Shown piece after piece: positions 1 through 7,745 of a stretch of 64,000 bases of DNA. The stretch is from Sedimentisphaerales bacterium (GTDB lineage Bacteria > Planctomycetota > Phycisphaerae > Sedimentisphaerales > Anaerohalosphaeraceae), in the NCBI GenBank assembly GCA_016930745.1, contig JAFGGE010000031.1, forward strand, positions 30,819 through 94,818. The letters run 5' to 3'. Both the position numbers and the translations under genes were made by a program. How positions within the stretch are numbered: the first letter of the stretch is position 1; each line of letters opens with the position of its first letter. Under the pieces are notes generated by a model that searched no databases, was not told where the DNA came from, and saw nothing but the letters and a program-made list of their open reading frames with translations.

Positions 1-1458
1 TAATAGCTGCGTCAGGGGATTGGAAGAGAGAGAAGACGGGGAGGCAGAAATCCCCGCCGCGCCGCCCCCGATGATCCGCTCCAGAAACATCGGGGCAACA
101 AAACCCGTCGCAGGTCCTGCATATTTGATCGTGCCTGTTCCATCGGCCACAATCAGGATTGGCCGGGTCTTGTCAATCGTCGGCGAATCCAGCAATTGCG
201 CGATGGCTGTTGTCCCGGATAGCGGATGCATCGCCGAGACATGGGCCCATGGCCAGGGATGCGTCAGAATCTGCTGCATGACCTGCCGCTGTGCAGTCGG
301 GGCATCGGTGTTCAAACCGATAAACTTGACACCCGGCCGGCTGTTGTATTCCTGAAACAGGGCCGAAAACGCCTCGGTCTCCGAGGTCAGAGTGGGCCTG
401 GCGGCAGTGGAACCAACCATCGGACCGTACATATCCGCCGGCGACATCATCCTTTCATCGTAGTAACCGCCTCCGGAAGAGGCGCTCCCCCGACCTGCCC
501 GAGGATCTTCATAATATCCATCACGGGAAGGACGACCGGTCATGATCTGCGGTCGTGTCGGATCCATCCCCCGGGGGTTGCCTGTCAAGGTTGGATTCAT
601 TTGCGGGGGAACATTATTGGGTTCTCCCGGCCTTGCAGCATTGGCCGGTTCAATCCCGGCCTGCCAGAGGAGAGCGCATAATGTGTCGCTTGTCGCGTTA
701 TAAGCGATTGTGGAAGAGTCCATACACTGCATCTGCATTGCCGGCAGGGACTTGCCCAGCAGGGCTGTCACGATGGAGTCCGGATCGTATTGCAGGATAT
801 TGCCCGAACTGGTCGTCACGGTGACGGTTTCGTTGCGCACCATCTCGGTCGGACGCTGCCGGACGATGGGCTGTCGGCGGCGGTTGTATGGATCATTTAT
901 CATAGGATCGGCGGCCGGCATAGCCCGCTGGGGCTGGGGCTTTTTAATGATCGGAGTGCGGTCGGCAAAAAAGGCCATCGTCGCCTGGGTCACATAGGCA
1001 TCGTGGTTGTCCTCATCGAGTCCGTACGCTTTTAACGAGGCCATCATGGCCTGGGGCAGATCGTCCTTGAAATAGCTGACCCACGACTGCAGCATGAAGT
1101 ACTGGCACTGGGCGCTCTTGTCCACCCGGCTCATATAGCCCCCGGATTCTTTCATGGCCGCTTCGGCATCGGTCAACAGGGCCGGTTCGGGGATTTGCCG
1201 GTCGTTGATCCGCGTCAGGACGTCTTTGAGGATCGTGTCGATGTTGGTTGCCGCCTGGGTGATCATTTCATGAAGTCGGGCCTGTTTTTCCTGCTGGGCC
1301 TGTTGCTGCTGCTGGCGCGGGTCCTGCCGGGTGTGCATGCCTTCGTTGGTTCCCCTGGCGGCGGTTCGTCCCCCGTACATGCCGCCCAATGCTGCTGCGC
1401 AAAACACACCGAATAACATACCCATCAACAGGATTTTATTTCGTGTAACGGAAACCAT
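1..1458 (-). CDS. Secreted protein with C-terminal thioredoxin-fold-like region, 3' end cut by window edge
   Basis: This gene is missing from the ORF track because it has no stop inside the window: the frame from an ATG at 1458 stays open for 486 codons to base 1. The translation starts MVSVTRNKILLMGMLFG, a signal peptide, followed by a Gln-rich stretch (about residues 45-60) and a helical region. A Pro/Arg/Gly-rich low-complexity linker fills about residues 160-340. The last ~110 residues (FSALFQEYNSR, KFIGLNTDAP, RPILIVADGTG, IKYAGPATG) have the strand-helix order and the late GTIKYAG strand of TlpA/peroxiredoxin-like thioredoxin folds. I see no CxxC in that part, so redox activity is doubtful. 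An AGGGG lies ~8 nt upstream of the start. It diverges from the RCC1 gene. The exported location is well supported; the fold assignment is inference. Confidence 0.72.
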   Translation of the reverse strand, partial: MVSVTRNKILLMGMLFGVFCAAALGGMYGGRTAARGTNEGMHTRQDPRQQQQQAQQEKQARLHEMITQAATNIDTILKDVLTRINDRQIPEPALLTDAEAAMKESGGYMSRVDKSAQCQYFMLQSWVSYFKDDLPQAMMASLKAYGLDEDNHDAYVTQATMAFFADRTPIIKKPQPQRAMPAADPMINDPYNRRRQPIVRQRPTEMVRNETVTVTTSSGNILQYDPDSIVTALLGKSLPAMQMQCMDSSTIAYNATSDTLCALLWQAGIEPANAARPGEPNNVPPQMNPTLTGNPRGMDPTRPQIMTGRPSRDGYYEDPRAGRGSASSGGGYYDERMMSPADMYGPMVGSTAARPTLTSETEAFSALFQEYNSRPGVKFIGLNTDAPTAQRQVMQQILTHPWPWAHVSAMHPLSGTTAIAQLLDSPTIDKTRPILIVADGTGTIKYAGPATGFVAPMFLERIIGGGAAGISASPSSLSSNPLTQLL

Positions 1459-1504
1459 CGTCGGACCCCTATTTCTTCATTTTCCTGATATAAACTCCAG
1501 GATT

Positions 1505-1534
1505 ATCATACCACGAGCGGACCGGATGATGCAA
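1505..1534 (-). promoter_or_regulatory. Sigma70-like promoter of the secreted thioredoxin-like gene
   Basis: On the minus strand TTGCAT and TATGAT are separated by 18 nt, about 45 nt upstream of the ATG at 1458. The -10 matches the consensus at five of six positions. No start site mapping is available. Confidence 0.45.
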
Positions 1535-1576
1535 GGAATTCTTGCCCGAATCGCGGCAGGATAGGAGGGATTGGAA

Positions 1577-1605
1577 TTGACATTTCCGCCAATTCCGGTT
1601 AATAT
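1577..1605 (+). promoter_or_regulatory. Sigma70-like promoter of the RCC1/beta-helix gene
   Basis: A perfect TTGACA is followed after 17 nt by TAATAT, ending 30 nt before the ATG at 1636. This leaves a short leader that includes the GGAGGG ribosome binding site and argues against the upstream TTG start of the ORF track. Confidence 0.5.
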
Positions 1606-1635
1606 CTATGGGTATTGAAATACGGAGGGCCGGAT

Positions 1636-4600
1636 ATGAACGGGGTAGCTCGTTTTTACGGAACCATGTGGTTGGGAGCCTGGATAGTCCTTCTGGCTTG
1701 TCTGTTATCGCCCTCAACTCCTTCTTACGCTGCCGAGATCGTTGGCTGGGGCTATCAGAAAACACCGAATGCTACATTAAGTCAAGTCACCCAAATTGCG
1801 GCAGGTGGCAGTTTTAGCATAGCACTTAAGGCAGATGGGACTCTCGTTGGATGGGGATTAAACGATTATAATCAGGCAACGCCTCCCACCGGAAATAACT
1901 ACGTTGCCATTACCTCGGGAAGGTATTCCTGTGTGGCTCTCAAAAACGATGGCAGCATCGTTGGATGGGGAGCAAGTAGCAACAGTCAAATCACACCGCC
2001 GGAAGGCAATGATTATATTGCCATCGCTGCAGGCGGAGGGCACTTTCTAGCTCTCAAGGCTGATGGTCGCATCGTTGGGTGGGGTATCGATAATTTTGGC
2101 CAGGCCACACCACCAGAAGGGAATGACTACGTCGCCATTTCTGCAGGATGGTTTCACAGTCTGGCGTTAAAGAACGATGGTAGCATTGCCGCCTGGGGTT
2201 GGGATAATCATAATCAAACGTTAGCTCCCGAAGGTAATGATTACGTGGCTATCGCAGCAGGAGGTTATCATAATTTAGCCCTAAAGAGCGATGGAAGTGT
2301 TGTCGGATGGGGATACAACGTTGACGGCCAAGCTTCATCGCCAGCGGGTATTGATTACATTGCCATTGCAGCAGGGAGTTTTCATAGTTTGGCGCTTAGA
2401 TCTGATGGCAGTATCGCAGGATGGGGGGATCAGAGCAATTCTCCTGCGGGAAATGACTTTGTTGCTATCGCTGCTGGTGATCATCATAGCTTAGCACTCA
2501 GGGCAGACAGTAACATCATTGGATGGGGCAGTAATCTCTATGGTCAGGCCAACCCGCCTGCAGGTAATGAGTACATTGCGATTTCCGCTGGTGTATACCA
2601 TAGTCTGGCACTCCAGACCGATGGCAGTATTATTGGCTGGGGCAATGATACCTACGGCCAACCGCCGCCGGGACATGATTTTGTCGCCATCGCGGCAGGA
2701 GGCTATCACAGTCTGGCCCTTAAAGCCGATGGCAGTATCGTAGGATGGGGAGATGACCGTTCTGGTCAGGCCACCCCTCCAGAAGGTAAGGACTTCATTG
2801 CCATTAGAGCCGGTCGTTTTCATAGCCTGGCGCTCAGGATTGATGGTTCAATAATTGAGTGGGGATCCAATTATGATGAGTATACATCTTATCTGGGCCA
2901 GGCCACACCACCACTGGGGAATGACTACGTCGCCATTTCCGCAGGTCGGTTTCACAGCCTGGCGTTAAAGAACAATGGCAGTATTGTTGGCTGGGGCAGT
3001 GATATCTACGGCAAAGCCACACCGCTACCGGGAAATGACTACGTCAATATTTCGGCGGGAGGCGATCACAGTTTGGCGCTCAGATCTGATGGCAGTATCA
3101 TAGGGTGGGGAGATGACCGTTCAGGCCAGGTTACCCCCCCAGCAGGCAATGATTACGTTGCCATTACTGCTGGAAGTTATCACAGTCTGGCGCTTAGATC
3201 TGATGGTAGTATCATAGGATGGGGTAGTAATGATTACGGTCAGGCCACACCTCTAGCGGCTAATGATTACATGGCCATTGCAGCAGGAAATCGTTTTAAT
3301 CTGGCGCTCAAATCCGGATCTGTAAGTATTGCTCCTTTATATATGGCTTGTTGGGCCCTGGAGGGTATGGACTTTCCTGTAGAGCAAAATATGACACTTT
3401 ACAACAGAACAGTCGATACGGTAAACTGGACCTTGACAGTTCCCGACAATTGCCCCTGGCTTGATGTTGATATTACAGCAGGAGATATCGCTCCAGAACA
3501 GGAGTGGATACTTACTGTTACTGTGCATCCAAATGCTCTTTCAGCAACGTTCTATCGTTGTGAAATGATCCTGCAAACCTCACTCGACAGTAATCAACAA
3601 GTCATTCCCTTTGTCTTGAGAATCTACGGTCCAATGGTTGGAGTATCTTCTACGGCCTTGGATTTTGTGGCAAGGGAGAAGGCAGACAAAACCGAATCGC
3701 AAGTTTTGATGATCCATAATTATGGCGGTGACGTGTTGACTTGGTCAATTGATGAAGCAATGTTGCCGGAATGGCTCTCTGTTGAACCTGCAGGGGGTAA
3801 CCTCTTGCATAGTCAGGAAGACGAAGTACTTGTATCAATCGACCATGCGAAGCTGTCGGGTGGACAATATACATTTAACTTGGAAATCACTGATCCAAAA
3901 GCCGAGAACAGTCCACAATCTGTACATGTGACGCTAACAGTGATCTCCTGTGAACCTCTCCAAGTGCCTTATGAGTACTCAACAATACAGGATGCAATCA
4001 ACACTGCTGTTGATGGCGATACAATACTCGTCGCCGATGGAGTCTACACCGGCGAAGGCAATCGTGATATTGACTTTATGGGCAAAGCGATCACGCTACG
4101 CAGTGCCAACGGTCCGGAGACCTGCATCATTGACTGCGAAAGCCAGGGCCGGGGTTTCCAGTTTACCTCCGCTGAAACACATGCATCGATTCTGGAAGGT
4201 TTCACAATTCAGAAAGGAAAAAGCATGAGAGGGGGCGGCGGCATCTATTGCGAAGATAGCAGTCCAACGATACGTAATTGTATTATCATTGAATGTACTG
4301 CTACCTTTGGATCCGTAGGAGGAGGTATTGCTTTGAAAAATAGCAATGCCATAATCTATGGTTGTCAATTTGAGGAAAACCGTGCTTCTGTTTATTACGA
4401 CGGCGCGGAGTGTGAAGGGTACGGAGGAATAGGAGGCGGTATATATTGGGCAGGCGATCAGGTGACCATTCGGGCATGTGTATTTAAGAATAATTCCACC
4501 TGGGAAGGGAATCCTGAATGCGGTCGGGGCAGGGGCGGAGGTGCGTATATTACCTGTGAATGCTTGCTGATCGATAACTGTCTTTTTTTAAATAATTTTT

Positions 4601-5457
4601 CCGGTTATGGTAGCCCGGGAGCCTTGCGGGTTATTGCTCATGACGTAGAAATCTTTGACTCGGTTTTCTTATCAAATGGAGGCATTTGGTCGTCAGGATG
4701 CATGGCGATCGGTGGTTCCGATGTTCATAGTACAATAAAGAACTGTGTGTTTGCCGATAATCACTCATTTGATCTGTTTACTTTTGTAGATTTAGGACAC
4801 GAAATTTCTTTTGGTGGCTTCGTGGATATGCAGAACTGTACTATCCATAACGATGAGCTTTGGGCCTCTGGAATCGTCAGAAATTGTATCATTGGACCGA
4901 AAGCTCCTTATAGAGATCCCCAGATCAGTTACAGTTGTTTTTCCAGTGCTGACGGAACGAATGGAAATGTCTATGCGGGGCCACTTTTCGCTGATCCCAA
5001 CAATTGGGATTTCCATCTTAAAAGCGAATTCGGACGATGGGATCTGGCGATGCAGAAATGGGTATACGATGATGTGACCAGTCCGTGCATCGATGCGGGT
5101 GATTTATGTGAAGAAGGTTTCTTGGACGATAATGGCACACCGACCGATCCTAACGATGACCTCTATGTTTGTTTACAACCAGCTGTAGGCTGGCAGAATG
5201 AGCTCTGGCCAAACGGCGGCCGGATCAATATGGGTGCCTATGGCGGCACGCCCCAGGCCAGCATGTCTTCCAATCCGATAGGCAACATCGCGGACCTGGA
5301 CCATGACAATACCGTAGAGATTGGTGATTTATCCCTGTTGGCTCACGACTGGCTGCAGTGGCAGATCCTTCTGGATACCGACCTGGACCGAAACGGGAGT
5401 GTAAACCTCTTCGACCTGGCCATCCTGGCAGGACAGTGGATGTGGAATCAGGAATAA
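1636..5457 (+). CDS. Exported RCC1-repeat / beta-helix / dockerin-like multidomain protein
   Basis: The ORF track begins at a TTG (1615), but GGAGGG at 1624-1629 sits correctly before ATG 1636, giving 1,273 aa with a clear signal peptide (hydrophobic core WLGAWIVLLACLL, cleavage near SYA-AE). Residues ~35-560 hold about 14 tandem RCC1-type repeats of ~38 residues (consensus HSLALKSDGSIIGWG, then YGQATPPAGNDYVAIAAG), a predicted beta-propeller. Residues ~570-780 form Ig/BACON-like beta domains. Residues ~785-1210 carry the YSTIQDAI...GDTI entry motif and Gly/Asn/Cys-rich rungs of a right-handed parallel beta-helix. The C-terminus (DLDHDNTVEIGDLSLLAHDW, DLDRNGSVNLFDLAILAGQW) is a two-repeat dockerin type I-like calcium-binding domain. 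Likely a surface or secreted glycan-associated protein; substrate unknown. It shares modules with the gene at 7746-10541. Confidence 0.85.
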   Translation: MNGVARFYGTMWLGAWIVLLACLLSPSTPSYAAEIVGWGYQKTPNATLSQVTQIAAGGSFSIALKADGTLVGWGLNDYNQATPPTGNNYVAITSGRYSCVALKNDGSIVGWGASSNSQITPPEGNDYIAIAAGGGHFLALKADGRIVGWGIDNFGQATPPEGNDYVAISAGWFHSLALKNDGSIAAWGWDNHNQTLAPEGNDYVAIAAGGYHNLALKSDGSVVGWGYNVDGQASSPAGIDYIAIAAGSFHSLALRSDGSIAGWGDQSNSPAGNDFVAIAAGDHHSLALRADSNIIGWGSNLYGQANPPAGNEYIAISAGVYHSLALQTDGSIIGWGNDTYGQPPPGHDFVAIAAGGYHSLALKADGSIVGWGDDRSGQATPPEGKDFIAIRAGRFHSLALRIDGSIIEWGSNYDEYTSYLGQATPPLGNDYVAISAGRFHSLALKNNGSIVGWGSDIYGKATPLPGNDYVNISAGGDHSLALRSDGSIIGWGDDRSGQVTPPAGNDYVAITAGSYHSLALRSDGSIIGWGSNDYGQATPLAANDYMAIAAGNRFNLALKSGSVSIAPLYMACWALEGMDFPVEQNMTLYNRTVDTVNWTLTVPDNCPWLDVDITAGDIAPEQEWILTVTVHPNALSATFYRCEMILQTSLDSNQQVIPFVLRIYGPMVGVSSTALDFVAREKADKTESQVLMIHNYGGDVLTWSIDEAMLPEWLSVEPAGGNLLHSQEDEVLVSIDHAKLSGGQYTFNLEITDPKAENSPQSVHVTLTVISCEPLQVPYEYSTIQDAINTAVDGDTILVADGVYTGEGNRDIDFMGKAITLRSANGPETCIIDCESQGRGFQFTSAETHASILEGFTIQKGKSMRGGGGIYCEDSSPTIRNCIIIECTATFGSVGGGIALKNSNAIIYGCQFEENRASVYYDGAECEGYGGIGGGIYWAGDQVTIRACVFKNNSTWEGNPECGRGRGGGAYITCECLLIDNCLFLNNFSGYGSPGALRVIAHDVEIFDSVFLSNGGIWSSGCMAIGGSDVHSTIKNCVFADNHSFDLFTFVDLGHEISFGGFVDMQNCTIHNDELWASGIVRNCIIGPKAPYRDPQISYSCFSSADGTNGNVYAGPLFADPNNWDFHLKSEFGRWDLAMQKWVYDDVTSPCIDAGDLCEEGFLDDNGTPTDPNDDLYVCLQPAVGWQNELWPNGGRINMGAYGGTPQASMSSNPIGNIADLDHDNTVEIGDLSLLAHDWLQWQILLDTDLDRNGSVNLFDLAILAGQWMWNQE
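1780..3320 (+). repeat. Tandem array of ~114-bp degenerate coding repeats (RCC1 units)
   Basis: The DNA reads as repeated units with a period near 114 bp, recognisable by recurring ggatggggc...gccattgcagcagga...catagtctggcgctcagatctgatggcagtatc blocks. Individual units differ by substitutions and by small indels (a short unit near 2430 and a long one near 2880), so this is a diverged protein repeat, not a recent perfect duplication. Confidence 0.85.
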
Positions 5458-5506
5458 CCATAAAAACCGAATCAATACCTGATATTCTACAGAACGTTTT
5501 GTTCGA

Positions 5507-6349
5507 TCAGGAAGCCGATTGGGACATGAGCATACTGGCAACGGTAACGCCGTTAAAGAGCATGTGGATAAAGATCGGGCGCAACAGCGAGCCGCTTTTT
5601 TCGTAGGCGTAACCCATGCAAACGCTGAGGACAAACAGAGCGGGAATATGCATTGGCGGGTGGAGGATCGTAAAGGGAACCGAGGTAATCAGGATCGACA
5701 GCCATGGCCTGCCGGTCAGAAAGGTCACTGTGGACTGGAAGATGCCGCGAAAGAATAACTCCTCGAAGACGGGCACTACGAGGACCGATAGAACCACCAT
5801 CGTCGCTAGGACGTGCCCCGGCATTCGGGCGGTCTGCTGCATATCGGTGAGGGCCTGATTCTCCTGAAACTCAAACTCCGGACCGGCCACCTGCCCACCA
5901 ACAAAAACCACAACCGCCGCTCCGATGAGGATCAGGGGATAAGCGGTCAGCAGGTTGACAAAGGCCATGCCCAGGTCCCGAGGGATGGTTCGCCAACGCA
6001 ATCCCAGGCCGCGGATTCCACGGATAAAACCCCACGCCGCCAGAAACAACAGAACAAAGCTCCACAGCATCCGCTCCAGGTTCAGGGCCAGATACTGGAC
6101 AAACAGACTGTGATCCGGACTCGAATCGACGAGGAAATAGTCCAGAAACTTATAAAGGATGCTTTCTCCCAGCAGCCAGACGCCGAAAAGAATAAACGGC
6201 AGGATAACGGGCAGCCGGTTGGGACGAGCCGGGCTGTGGCGGAGCTTGAAAGGCCCCTGCCAGGGGACCAGCCAGACCGCAAAAAAGACCGTGCCCAGAA
6301 CGGCAATGATCTTATCCAGGTGCCTCCCGATTGTTTCGAACAACTCCAT
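5507..6349 (-). CDS. CPBP family intramembrane metalloprotease (Abi/CAAX-like)
   Basis: The 280-aa protein has about six to eight hydrophobic segments and the three CPBP motifs: EELFFRG (Glu196, Glu197, Arg201), an FTILH histidine at 230, and HMLFN with His262 and Asn266. These are the predicted zinc-binding and catalytic residues of the Rce1-like glutamic-type membrane proteases. Family members process prenylated proteins in eukaryotes; in bacteria they act in peptide maturation, immunity or surface display, and the substrate here cannot be told. It diverges from murA across a 94-bp gap and converges on the RCC1 gene. No strong Shine-Dalgarno sequence precedes the ATG. Confidence 0.85.
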   Translation of the reverse strand: MELFETIGRHLDKIIAVLGTVFFAVWLVPWQGPFKLRHSPARPNRLPVILPFILFGVWLLGESILYKFLDYFLVDSSPDHSLFVQYLALNLERMLWSFVLLFLAAWGFIRGIRGLGLRWRTIPRDLGMAFVNLLTAYPLILIGAAVVVFVGGQVAGPEFEFQENQALTDMQQTARMPGHVLATMVVLSVLVVPVFEELFFRGIFQSTVTFLTGRPWLSILITSVPFTILHPPMHIPALFVLSVCMGYAYEKSGSLLRPIFIHMLFNGVTVASMLMSQSAS

Positions 6350-6388
6350 TTCGGGTTTCGCCTCATCGGAAACGTTTCAGGTAACCGC

Positions 6389-6416
6389 TTGCATCCGAGG
6401 CATGTTTGTATTAAAT
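6389..6416 (+). promoter_or_regulatory. Possible promoter of murA
   Basis: TTGCAT and TTAAAT are spaced by 16 nt and end 27 nt before the murA ATG. The match is moderate and the call is tentative. Confidence 0.3.
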
Positions 6417-6443
6417 TACGGCGATCATTGCAAGGGAATAAAA

Positions 6444-7712
6444 ATGGACGTATTTGAGATGGAAGGTCCCGTCCGGCTGGAGGGAACGATTACGGTAAGC
6501 GGGTCCAAAAACGCCGCCCTGCCGATCATGGCGGCGGCGATTCTTGCGCCGGGTTTATCCATCATCCGACAGGTGCCGCATCTGGCCGATATCGCCGTAT
6601 TGCGTCAGCTCCTGGCCAGCCTGGGGGCCAGGGTCGAGCGGTCCGACGGGGATGTGCATATCGATACCACGGTGATCGATCATCCGGTGGGCGAGTACGA
6701 CATTGTGCGAAAGATGCGGGCCGGGATCTGCATTCTGGGACCGCTGCTGGCGCGATGCGGCCGGGCGGAGGTATCGATGCCGGGCGGCTGTGCGATCGGG
6801 GATCGTCCCGTCGATATTCATGTCCGGGGTCTGCGGGAGCTGGGAGCGGAGATTCACCTGGAAAATGGCTATATCGTGGCGACAGCCCCTCCGGGCGGCC
6901 TGCGGGGTAAACAGATCTTTCTGGGCGGGCCTTTCGGATCGACGGTGCTGGGCACGGCTAATGTATTGTCCGCGGCGGTGCTAGCGCGAGGGAGGACGGT
7001 GATCGAGTCGGCGGCCTGCGAGCCGGAGATCGTCGACCTGGCCTATTTTTTAAATGCCATGGGTGCCAGGGTCAGCGGAATGGGCTCGCCGCGGCTGGTA
7101 ATTGATGGAGTCAATTCTCTTGAACCGGCCGATTATACCGTGATCGGGGACCGAATCGAAGCAGGGACGTTTATGGTCGCCGCCGCGATGACGGAAGGAA
7201 AAGTGCGGCTGAAGAATTGCCAGCTCGACAATATGCTGGCCGTGGCGGATTATCTGGAGCATATCGGGGCCAGGATTGAACCGACGGACGATGGTTGCAT
7301 AGTGACCAAGGGAGGGAATTTGACACCGGTGGACTTGACAACCCAGCCCTATCCCGGTTTTCCGACGGATCTGCAGGCGCAGTTCATGGCCATGCTGGCC
7401 CTGGCCGAGGGCAACAGCGTGATCACGGAGAAGATCTTCCCCGACCGGTTTATGCACGTAGCCGAGCTGAATCGAATGGCGGCCAATATCCGCAAGGAAG
7501 GCCCCAGTGCGATCGTGGCGGGAGTGAAACAGTTGATCGCAGCGCCGGTAATGGCATCGGATTTGCGAGCCTCGGCGGCCCTGGTATTGGCCGGTTGCGC
7601 TGCGCGGGGAAAAACCCTCATCAACCGCGTGTATCATATCGACCGCGGGTATGAGCGCATCGAGGAAAAACTCAATGCCGTCGGGGCAAAGATCCTCCGT
7701 AAGGATGTCTAA
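6444..7712 (+). CDS. murA: UDP-N-acetylglucosamine 1-carboxyvinyltransferase
   Basis: MurA transfers enolpyruvate from PEP to UDP-GlcNAc, the first committed step of peptidoglycan precursor synthesis in the cytoplasm. The ORF track extends to 6159, but the conserved N-terminus (MEGPVRLEGTITVSGSKNAAL) starts just after ATG 6444, preceded by AAGGGA, giving 422 aa, the normal family length. The KNAAL substrate-binding motif is present. The loop RAEVSMPGGCAIGDRPVD carries the catalytic cysteine (Cys116, equivalent to E. coli Cys115, the fosfomycin target), so no Cys-to-Asp resistance substitution is seen. It stands alone between a divergent CPBP protease and a convergent beta-helix gene. A complete murein pathway is therefore expected in the genome, although Planctomycetota differ in this. 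Confidence 0.97.
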   Translation: MDVFEMEGPVRLEGTITVSGSKNAALPIMAAAILAPGLSIIRQVPHLADIAVLRQLLASLGARVERSDGDVHIDTTVIDHPVGEYDIVRKMRAGICILGPLLARCGRAEVSMPGGCAIGDRPVDIHVRGLRELGAEIHLENGYIVATAPPGGLRGKQIFLGGPFGSTVLGTANVLSAAVLARGRTVIESAACEPEIVDLAYFLNAMGARVSGMGSPRLVIDGVNSLEPADYTVIGDRIEAGTFMVAAAMTEGKVRLKNCQLDNMLAVADYLEHIGARIEPTDDGCIVTKGGNLTPVDLTTQPYPGFPTDLQAQFMAMLALAEGNSVITEKIFPDRFMHVAELNRMAANIRKEGPSAIVAGVKQLIAAPVMASDLRASAALVLAGCAARGKTLINRVYHIDRGYERIEEKLNAVGAKILRKDV

Positions 7713-7745
7713 ACGGATTGCTGTGGACTCTATGTCCGGCGATAT

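Noticed and set aside
1780-3320. CRISPR-like array
   Set aside because: Units are in frame with a large ORF, 114 bp long and diverged, with no short conserved repeats and variable spacers.
5478-5511. Terminator between the RCC1 and CPBP genes (CCTGAT/ATCAGG with inner GAAC/GTTC)
   Set aside because: Large asymmetric internal loop and no U-tract; not convincing.
5813-6457. 214-aa plus-strand ORF opposite the CPBP protease
   Set aside because: It is a shadow of the minus-strand gene, which carries all CPBP motifs.
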